DNA of 29,791 bases from Nanosynbacter sp. Its GTDB lineage: Bacteria; Patescibacteriota; Saccharimonadia; Saccharimonadales; Saccharimonadaceae. Shown here piece after piece: positions 25,501 through 29,791 of the stretch. The position numbers were made by a program, and so were the translations under genes. Location of the stretch: assembly GCA_029975625.1 (NCBI GenBank), contig JARKOR010000176.1:1-29791 (forward strand), written 5' to 3'. Numbering within the stretch: the stretch's first letter is position 1; every line of letters starts with the position of its first letter. Under the pieces are notes generated by a model. It was not told the DNA's origin. It did not search any database and was given only the letters and a program-made list of their open reading frames with translations.

Positions 25501-25906
25501 TAAAAAGTTTGACGACTACCTTTCTGCTGCGCAATTGTTCAATCAATTGTCGCAGGGCTGCTTCATCCGCATTGGTGGGAATGCCCTGGGTGAGTTGCGT
25601 GCGAAACTCGAGCGCCATCTTCTTCTTGAGCTGCAAGATCGTGCGTTGATCGGGTTCCTCACTTTCATTGCTGGCCTGCAAGGAATACAAACGGCGTAAT
25701 TCTTCTTGTGGCAAGCGTTGCATTCCAACCAACACTCGCGCACAGTGCCCCTCGCCGCCCTGCCAGGCATCTACCGCATCGGCCAGGCTTTTCCAGCCGC
25801 GCAAATTGAAATAGCCCACGCAAAAATCTCCCCGATACGAAGCGTTTGCAGCGGCCTGCAAATTGGGCAAGAGCCTGACATCTATATTATCAAAAATGGT
25901 TGGCAT
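22499..25906 (-). CDS. PLD-SNF2 helicase fusion of module B
   Basis: About 1,135 residues from ATG 25906 (GGGGAGG 11 bases upstream; a longer frame begins at 25948). The N-terminal phospholipase-D-like domain has HAKLYLLYRQD (about 141) and LGYLGSSNLTMSGL, one HxK motif. The SNF2-type motor shows IGDVVGLGKT (Walker A, about 280), LVILDESHNLRN (Walker B, about 350), LLSATPYNK, ILIATDVLSEGQNLQDA and QRAGRVDRIGQ (motif VI). Its layout recalls DrmD-type helicases of DISARM, but here the PLD domain is fused and no DrmA or DrmB is present. It probably translocates on DNA and may cut or displace. First gene of module B, driven by the 84-bp repeat promoter. Confidence 0.9.
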   Translation of the reverse strand: MPTIFDNIDVRLLPNLQAAANASYRGDFCVGYFNLRGWKSLADAVDAWQGGEGHCARVLVGMQRLPQEELRRLYSLQASNESEEPDQRTILQLKKKMALEFRTQLTQGIPTNADEAALRQLIEQLRSRKVVVKLFTAYPLHAKLYLLYRQDRFTPVLGYLGSSNLTMSGLSNQGELNVDVMDSDAAQKLTRWFDDRWEQWGSQDISNELIEVIEESWARPQLLSPHTIYVKMAYHLSQEARSGLSQFQIPKDFQGRLFDFQVAAVKIAAHHLNRRGGVLIGDVVGLGKTLMATALARIFEDDQDLETLIICPKNLVSMWESYRDQYRLRGKVLSISRVSQDLPNLRRYRLVILDESHNLRNREGKRYKIIQEYIAKNESKVILLSATPYNKTYLDLSNQLRLFISEDQELPIRPENLLRMMGETSFFHQYACSSRSLAAFEKSNQPDDWRELMRLYMVRRTRSFILQNYASLDLETGRRFLPANDGTGKRFFFPARQPRTVRLEMSPQDPYTRMYDDDTVDTIDSLHLPRYGLGNYLHPRPPQPPSGDEKKTIQDLSRAGPQLMGFCRTNLFKRLESSGAVFLTSIERHILRNYIYLHALQNNLPVPIGTQDMLLLDTAHNDEDVEQPGFIDDPLEDERADEMLLEQPQHTASEPLRTADDFARRAAQVYAQYAGPLKRRFKWLNAHLFQPKLAKDLAKDVNNLMGILQRCGTWQWQTDVKFQALLELVTKTYPEQKILIFTQFADTVRYLESSLAANGVQKMSAAFGQSANPTELARRFSPVSNEAHLTEDQELRILIATDVLSEGQNLQDAFIVINYDLPWAIVRLIQRAGRVDRIGQMAETIFCYSFLPAEGVERIIRLRSRVRQRLKENGEVLGTDETFFEDDDTTRLVDLYNEKAGILDEEEDGEVDLASYAYQIWKNAITRSPGLQHSIPKLPGVVFSSRQHIPFPHHPGGALVYVRTRQGNDVLAWVDEEGKNVTQSQFEILRAAECAEDEPALPHSEQHHQWVQCAVQQVLEEEHQQGGNLGKRSSARFRVYERMKKFILENKHTLFVNADLEKAVDELYQHPLRESAKDLLNRQLRSGIEDIALAELLVNLRAEDRLCVSDALEAEQAEPEIICSLGLIPGESHVK

Positions 25907-25987
25907 AATGAAAGAGGCCTCCCCAGTAACAACAGTTTGGTAACACAACCGCCTATGTGGCTCGGCTGCACGGGCGGTAATTTCTTG

Positions 25988-26071
25988 CCGCTGTGCGCCG
26001 CAACCGCGTATGAACGGCCGGGCGATGGTTTAAGGATACAGGAAAAGCGGGCTTTTGTCAAAGAGATTCGG
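25988..26071 (-). repeat. 84-bp promoter-bearing repeat, copy 2 (module B)
   Basis: All 84 bases are identical to 15716-15799 and in the same direction. It lies 81 bases upstream of the chosen helicase start. Sequence on both sides of the two copies is unrelated, so identity stops sharply at each end. Confidence 0.95.
26033..26061 (-). promoter_or_regulatory. Consensus promoter within 84-bp repeat copy 2
   Basis: TTGACA (26061-26056), 17 bases, then TATCCT (26038-26033). Transcription would start near 26026 and give a leader of about 120 bases before the helicase ATG at 25906. Confidence 0.8.
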
Positions 26072-26332
26072 GCGCAGTTTGGCGAGCAGTGCGACGCGGG
26101 GGGGGGTGAGGCATGAATCGGGGCGCGTCGCACAGAGGTAGGAAGCACCCCCCAGGGGTGGTGGTTTTTGGGAGAAAAAGGGGGCCGATTTTGGGCAAAA
26201 GTGCGGCGCGCCAGGCCTTTTGGCGGGTTGGGGTGCGCGTCGCACGGGCAAGGGGTGGCAGGTTGGGGCAAATTGCCCGCCACAGTTTGCCGTTTTGGGT
26301 GTATAATTAATTTGTAACCGCCACCCCTGGCA
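26072..26332 (+). promoter_or_regulatory. CRISPR leader region with GTCGCAC inverted repeats
   Basis: GC-rich, no gene. The last 30 bases turn AT-rich with a perfect TATAAT (26302-26307) that could start array transcription about 20 bases before the first repeat; no good -35 is seen. TGCGACGCG (26090-26098) and CGCGTCGCA (26124-26132) form an inverted pair, and GTCGCAC recurs at 26239-26245. With GGCCTTTTGGCGG this resembles, in opposite direction, the palindromic element at 6079-6160. Confidence 0.5.
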
Positions 26333-26970
26333 GTTCAAAACCCTCTCTCTCGCTCGTCGAGATTAAGACGTAAGGACATATGGAAATCTCCATTCGAGCC
26401 GGTTTGCCGTTCAAAACCCTCTCTCTCGCTCGTCGAGATTAAGACATCACAGTGCGGTAGGCGCGCGCAAAGGCACGAATGAGTTCAAAACCCTCTCTCT
26501 CGCTCGTCGAGATTAAGACAGGCGCTGAGCAAAACCGATGCAATCGCCAGCACAGTTCAAAACCCTCTCTCTCGCTCGTCGAGATTAAGACAGAGGACAG
26601 GGAGGACAATTGATCGAATGGTTACTTGGGTTCAAAACCCCCTCTCTCGCTCGTCGAGATTAAGACCATGAGGTTTTCTCCTTCCAAGAGAAGGAACAGA
26701 AGTTCACCCACCTTTCTCGCCCGTCGAGATTAAGACCCGCCGCCGGTGTTCATCGTGAAAGCGCATGGTTCCTCACCAACGAGTTCAAAACCCCCTCTCT
26801 CGCCCGTCGAGATTAAGACCCACGAGGCCTCCCGTTCATAAAGCCATAAACGTCTTTGTTCAAAACCCCCTTTCTCGCTCGTCGAGATTAAGACGGAGGC
26901 ATCAGTCCGTTACAAGCAGTTTCAACCACTCGTGTTCAAAACCCCTTCTCTCGCTCGTCGAGATTAAGAC
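26333..26970 (+). CRISPR. CRISPR array, nine 37-nt repeats, no cas genes in window
   Basis: The repeat begins GTTCAAAACCCTCTCTCTCG and ends CTCGTCGAGATTAAGAC. Repeat starts are 26333, 26409, 26483, 26555, 26630, 26700 (degenerate 5' part), 26783, 26858 and 26934. Spacers are 33-46 nt, mostly 35-39. Repeats 1-4 are identical, while repeats 5-9 differ in the pyrimidine run. This places the leader on the left and transcription to the right. A small stem TCTCG/CGAGA precedes an 8-nt tag ATTAAGAC. The length and layout resemble the 37-nt type III repeats known from cyanobacteria. Repeat 7 changes only the loop of that stem (CTCGT to CCCGT), and repeat 6 does the same. A tenth, chimeric repeat start follows at 27006. 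Confidence 0.95.
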
Positions 26971-27001
26971 GACTGATTGCCGGCTTCGGCATATCCCTTG
27001 A

Positions 27002-27050
27002 CCGGGTTCAAAACCCGGAGGTCAGTGGTTCGAATCCACTCCCCGCTACT
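27002..27050 (+). other. 3' half of a tRNA (anticodon arm to acceptor), probable attachment site
   Basis: The sequence folds as the rear half of a tRNA: anticodon stem CCGGG/CCCGG with the 7-nt loop TTCAAAA (27002-27018), variable loop AGGTC, T-arm AGTGG-TTCGAAT-CCACT (27024-27040), then 3' acceptor strand CCCCGCT and A (27041-27048). The variable loop and stem recall tRNA-Met, but the loop would read CAA. No 5' half (AGCGGGG) exists upstream, where the CRISPR array lies instead. An intrinsic terminator follows, then an integrase gene, the usual setting of a tRNA attachment site. GTTCAAAACCC at 27006-27016 is also the first 11 bases of the CRISPR repeat, placed after a spacer-sized gap of 35. 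Confidence 0.75.
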
Positions 27051-27056
27051 AAAGTC

Positions 27057-27085
27057 AAACCAGAGTCCGTCGGGCTCTGGTTTTT
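27057..27085 (+). terminator. Intrinsic terminator after the tRNA half
   Basis: A stem of about 12 bp, AAACCAGAG with CTCTGGTTT extended by TCC/GGG pairing, has a 3-nt loop and is followed by TTTTTC. Confidence 0.85.
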
Positions 27086-27138
27086 CGTTAGCCTGGCGCA
27101 CAGCGGTAGACATTTTTCCAAAAATGGAGGAATTTCTT

Positions 27139-28152
27139 ATGAACCGCAGTTCGCCGGGTACGTCAAAATCCAAAGTTTCACTTTCCTTAGCCAAAGCCAT
27201 CGACGGCTTCCTAAAATTCAAAACAGCAGAGGGATTAAGCCAACGCACAATTACCTCCTATGAGTTTACTCTTGGTCATTGGTTGAAATACATCGGAGAT
27301 CGAGAGGTGTCGGAAATTCAATCTTCCGACCTGACCGGCTACATGGCCTGGTTGAGAACCGAATATAAACCGAGACGTTGGAACGGAAGCTCCGAGCCGC
27401 TGTCCGCTAAATCCATCCGAAATGTGTGGGTAACGTTCCGATCCTTTTTCGGATGGCTGCAAGTGGAGTTCAAGTTCCCCAATCCCGCTAAAGAAATCAC
27501 TGCCCCGAAGTTTCAAAAACATCCTGTTGAAACATTTACAAAAGAGGACGTGGAAAAACTTCTCAAGGCTTGCGTTTACTCGCGCGAATCGCAAACTGAA
27601 GAACGAAAAAAGTTTGTCATGCGCCGGCCGAGCGCAAACCGCGACCAGGCGATTGTGTTGATGTTGCTGGATACTGGATTGCGAGCAACTGAGTTGTGTT
27701 CTTTGATCATCAACGATGTGGATCTCAAGACCGGAAAAGTCACCATTCGTCACGGAATGGCAGGTGGCGCGAAAGGCGGTAAAGGACGCACGGTATACCT
27801 GGGTAAGGTTGCGCGAAAAGCGGTTTGGCGTTATCTTGCCAGCCGAGAAGACGGGGACGATCCCGACGCCCCCCTCTTCATCAGCCATGCGGATCGAGCG
27901 TTCAACAAGGATAGTTTGCGTGTCTTGATCAACCGGTTGGGAGACCGGGCAGAAATCAAAAAAGCTTATCCGCATAAATTCAGGCATACCTTCGCTATCA
28001 CCTACCTGCGCTCTGGAGGAGATGTTTTTACCCTCCAATCGCTGCTCGGACATGGATCGCTTGATATGGTGCGCCATTATGCTCAAATTGCCGAAGTAGA
28101 TGTGGAGCAAGCGCATCGCAAAGCCAGCCCAGCTGATAACATGCGTCTGTAA
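27139..28152 (+). CDS. Tyrosine recombinase/integrase next to the tRNA half
   Basis: 337 residues; the ATG at 27139 follows GGAGG by eight bases. The frame is open further upstream through the tRNA half, but that part is not coding. The core-binding domain is about 15-120 (AIDGFLKFKTAEGLSQRTITSYEFTLGHWL). Catalytic residues are Arg in DTGLRATEL, Lys in GGKGRTVYL, HKFRH, His in LLGHGSLDMV and Tyr in RHYAQ. All are present, so it should be active. It probably integrates an element at the tRNA-like site just upstream. It converges on a second recombinase, with only 11 bases between the two stops. Confidence 0.92.
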   Translation: MNRSSPGTSKSKVSLSLAKAIDGFLKFKTAEGLSQRTITSYEFTLGHWLKYIGDREVSEIQSSDLTGYMAWLRTEYKPRRWNGSSEPLSAKSIRNVWVTFRSFFGWLQVEFKFPNPAKEITAPKFQKHPVETFTKEDVEKLLKACVYSRESQTEERKKFVMRRPSANRDQAIVLMLLDTGLRATELCSLIINDVDLKTGKVTIRHGMAGGAKGGKGRTVYLGKVARKAVWRYLASREDGDDPDAPLFISHADRAFNKDSLRVLINRLGDRAEIKKAYPHKFRHTFAITYLRSGGDVFTLQSLLGHGSLDMVRHYAQIAEVDVEQAHRKASPADNMRL

Positions 28153-28163
28153 CCAGGAAATCT

Positions 28164-29258
28164 TCATTGAGCCAACTTTCCTGCGATAAACATCAATGCC
28201 TTTTTCTGGCTTTCGCGATCAAGCTTATTAAGGAAAACCTCAAGCTCATCACCCGGCGTGGATGTCGCCTTCCCAGACAGACCCGCAATGCGCTCTTGAA
28301 CATCAGAAGAAAGCATGGGAGCGTAAGTGCTGTCCGTGATCTCGATACTCTCGTGCATTAGGTTCATGGAGACTGCTTTGTAATCCGCCATAGTCTGAGC
28401 ATGAAGTAACCCGTAGACGGCGTGTCCATGCCGGAATTTGTGAGCTGATTTGAATTCAAGGTTTGCAATGGAAAACAACAACTCCAGGCGTTTTTGAAGC
28501 GCCTGAGAACGCGTCTTTCCAGGTTCATCCTGTGAAAGAAACTGATCCCCCCAGGAATGCGCGATCGGTGCATACCAGGGACTTGAGCCTGGAAGTGACT
28601 TACGAACGATAGCATCCCACTGCCGGACCGGCGCAAGAATATCCGGAATGTTCAACAGGAAAGTAGTCGCCTTCTTTCCATTCTTGGTATGAACGCCCAG
28701 TTCTGGCCATTGGCGAAGTCTGAGATTATCAAGATCAACAGCTTCTATTGGTAATGTGGTAAAAGCGCTGGCACGCATGCCAGATAGGAAGAGCATTGCA
28801 GCAGCTGCTTTGTCGCGCAATAAGGCCAGGCTTTCTTCGGGAACAGGGGTGGTAAGTAATTTTTGGACCTCATCCAAAGAAACAAAAACATTCTCTGAAG
28901 AAATTTGCGGTTGGCGCGGTCGCCGGAGGGTATCAATCCACGAAATAGGAAGGTTATTCATTTCACGAGGATATGTGACCTTCGCCCAACGAAAAAAACG
29001 TTTACTTGAGTCAATAATCTTCTTTTGGGATGCGCTGGCCAGAGTTCCTTTCCCTTCCTTGCCTGGTAATGAAGCCAGATAGGACGGTAGGGTCGGGCGT
29101 ATAGTCTGGACATTGCGGAAATTCTGATCGTCTGCCCAAAGCAGCAGATGACGTAAGTAAAAGCGGTAGCGTTCCACGGAGGCTTGGTTCAACTGTAGAA
29201 CTTCTTCGAGGTACTTGAGATGTTCTTTGACTTTAAGATAGTTCTGGCGTTCGATCAC
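28164..29258 (-). CDS. Second tyrosine recombinase, divergent type
   Basis: 364 residues from GTG 29258, chosen because GGAG lies six bases upstream; earlier GTGs up to 29297 are possible. The N-terminal domain includes YLEEVLQLNQASVERYRFYL. The catalytic domain shows Arg in FLSGMRASAF, Lys in HTKNGKKA, HKFRHGH, His in NLMHESIEIT and Tyr in DSTYAP. The spacing between Lys and the His box is longer than in Xer proteins. It overlaps the HTH/zinc-ribbon gene upstream by 26 bases, and the two probably form an operon. Together with the convergent recombinase it may belong to one element needing two recombinases, or to two elements nested at one site. Confidence 0.85.
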   Translation of the reverse strand: MIERQNYLKVKEHLKYLEEVLQLNQASVERYRFYLRHLLLWADDQNFRNVQTIRPTLPSYLASLPGKEGKGTLASASQKKIIDSSKRFFRWAKVTYPREMNNLPISWIDTLRRPRQPQISSENVFVSLDEVQKLLTTPVPEESLALLRDKAAAAMLFLSGMRASAFTTLPIEAVDLDNLRLRQWPELGVHTKNGKKATTFLLNIPDILAPVRQWDAIVRKSLPGSSPWYAPIAHSWGDQFLSQDEPGKTRSQALQKRLELLFSIANLEFKSAHKFRHGHAVYGLLHAQTMADYKAVSMNLMHESIEITDSTYAPMLSSDVQERIAGLSGKATSTPGDELEVFLNKLDRESQKKALMFIAGKLAQ

Positions 29259-29649
29259 GATGGGCTCCACGATTAATAACGGCTCCACAATTTGCACAAG
29301 TACCTTTGATTAAGACCAGGTTTCCCTTAATCGGTTGAATCTGGGGAAAAAGTAATTTGGATACCTGGTTACAACGCAGACAATAGGCTTCATCTTCGGT
29401 TAGCTTTTTAGCTGCTTTTGGCTTGCGTTGGTTGTTGACCCATCTGGCAAATTCTTCCCCGTTGATCCAAATCCGATTGCGGTTGTCTCTTTGGTGAGGG
29501 AGATCTATCTGCAACCAATCCCGCAATGTGCTTTCAGCAATACCTAGTTCCTCGCAAATTTCACGCGGGGTGTATAACATCGGTAATAACCCTGGTGCTT
29601 TGATAATGACGTTATGAGGTAATTTGGTTCGGTGATTTCTTACTTCCAT
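29233..29649 (-). CDS. HTH (excisionase/MerR-like) plus zinc-ribbon protein
   Basis: 138 residues; the ATG at 29649 has AGGAG nine bases upstream. Residues about 26-72 form a winged or MerR-like helix-turn-helix (YTPREICEELGIAESTLRDWL ... RIWINGEEFARWVN), the fold used by excisionases. The C-terminal half has CLRC (about 90-93) and CANC (about 117-120), a zinc ribbon. It is encoded just before and overlapping the second recombinase, so it is likely its directionality factor or regulator. Confidence 0.8.
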   Translation of the reverse strand: MEVRNHRTKLPHNVIIKAPGLLPMLYTPREICEELGIAESTLRDWLQIDLPHQRDNRNRIWINGEEFARWVNNQRKPKAAKKLTEDEAYCLRCNQVSKLLFPQIQPIKGNLVLIKGTCANCGAVINRGAHRDRTPELS

Positions 29650-29677
29650 CCAACGATACTCCTATTAATATTTGGGA

Positions 29678-29791
29678 CTAGTAATTCCTGTGATCCAGTT
29701 CCATTGTTGCTTTTTGCATGCTGTGGTCAATTAGCTGGCGTAACATGAATATTTTGGAAATAAGGTCTCGATTTTTCTGATGGTCGCCCTT
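29678..29791 (-). CDS. C-terminal fragment of a gene running off the right edge
   Basis: An open minus-strand frame of 37 codons enters at the edge (KGDHQKNRDLISKIFMLRQL ... MQKATMELDHRNY) and stops at 29680-29678. It ends 29 bases before the HTH gene start, like an operon neighbour. Too short to identify. Confidence 0.4.
   Translation of the reverse strand, partial: KGDHQKNRDLISKIFMLRQLIDHSMQKATMELDHRNY

Noticed and set aside
26113..26310. 65-codon plus-strand frame in the CRISPR leader
   Set aside because: Gly/Arg-rich translation of a GC-rich spacer with inverted repeats and no ribosome binding site.
26977..27138. N-terminal extension of the integrase (54 codons)
   Set aside because: It translates the tRNA half and the terminator; the ATG at 27139 has a proper ribosome binding site.
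29308..29316. GATTAAGAC, the end of the CRISPR repeat, as the far end of the inserted element
   Set aside because: Only nine bases, inside the coding sequence of the HTH/zinc-ribbon gene; best taken as chance.

Overview
The window looks like a genomic island (defence plus mobile elements) from a bacterium, probably Chloroflexota and perhaps an Anaerolineae-like lineage. The lineage call is an inference. It rests on the Thr/Pro-rich linker and ZU5-like domain of the secreted RHS protein, the 37-nt CRISPR repeat, and the mosaic of accessory genes. No rRNA or universal marker gene is present.

Layout. (1) 1-5902, minus strand: a large secreted RHS/YD-repeat protein running off the left edge, split by a one-base frameshift near 4992. 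(2) 6198-7885, plus strand: a CoiA-like PD-(D/E)XK nuclease/zinc protein, translationally coupled to a tyrosine recombinase. (3) 7895-12405, plus strand: a strong promoter, an immediate terminator, then seven small genes (membrane peptide, Rad52-family annealing protein, Cys-rich protein, macro-domain protein, two unknowns, SWIM zinc-finger protein). Their spacers carry recurring RNA hairpins, including one abutting the ribosome binding site of nearly every gene. A perfect terminator closes the block. (4) 12520-13095, minus strand: a 5'-truncated DUF5131 (Gp37/Gp68) gene. (5) 13428-15799: defence module A, a DUF262-HNH-AlbA_2 fusion. (6) 15820-26071: defence module B, a leftward operon of PLD-SNF2 helicase, type IIG-like methylase, PD-(D/E)XK-like nuclease, a protein of unknown function, a DprA-like protein and a HEPN-domain protein. 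(7) 26333-26970: a CRISPR array with no cas genes, ending in a repeat/tRNA chimera. (8) 27139-29791: a recombination module of two convergent tyrosine recombinases, an HTH/zinc-ribbon protein and a gene fragment at the right edge.

How it fits together. Modules A and B have the same frame. Each is read leftward from an identical 84-bp repeat that contains a consensus sigma-70 promoter (TTGACA-N17-TATCCT). Each ends on its 3' side at an identical 21-bp repeat resembling the 3' end of tRNA-Asn. This suggests interchangeable, co-regulated defence cassettes. In module B the helicase, methylase and nuclease look like a restriction-type core, DprA may handle DNA, and HEPN may be an RNase effector. 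That division of labour is inferred from the families.

The strongest leads are the shared 84-bp promoter modules, the six-gene module B with a duplicated methylase tail beside its nuclease gene, the RBS-abutting hairpins of the 8-12 kb cassette block, and the point where the CRISPR array passes within a repeat into a tRNA 3' half followed by an integrase.
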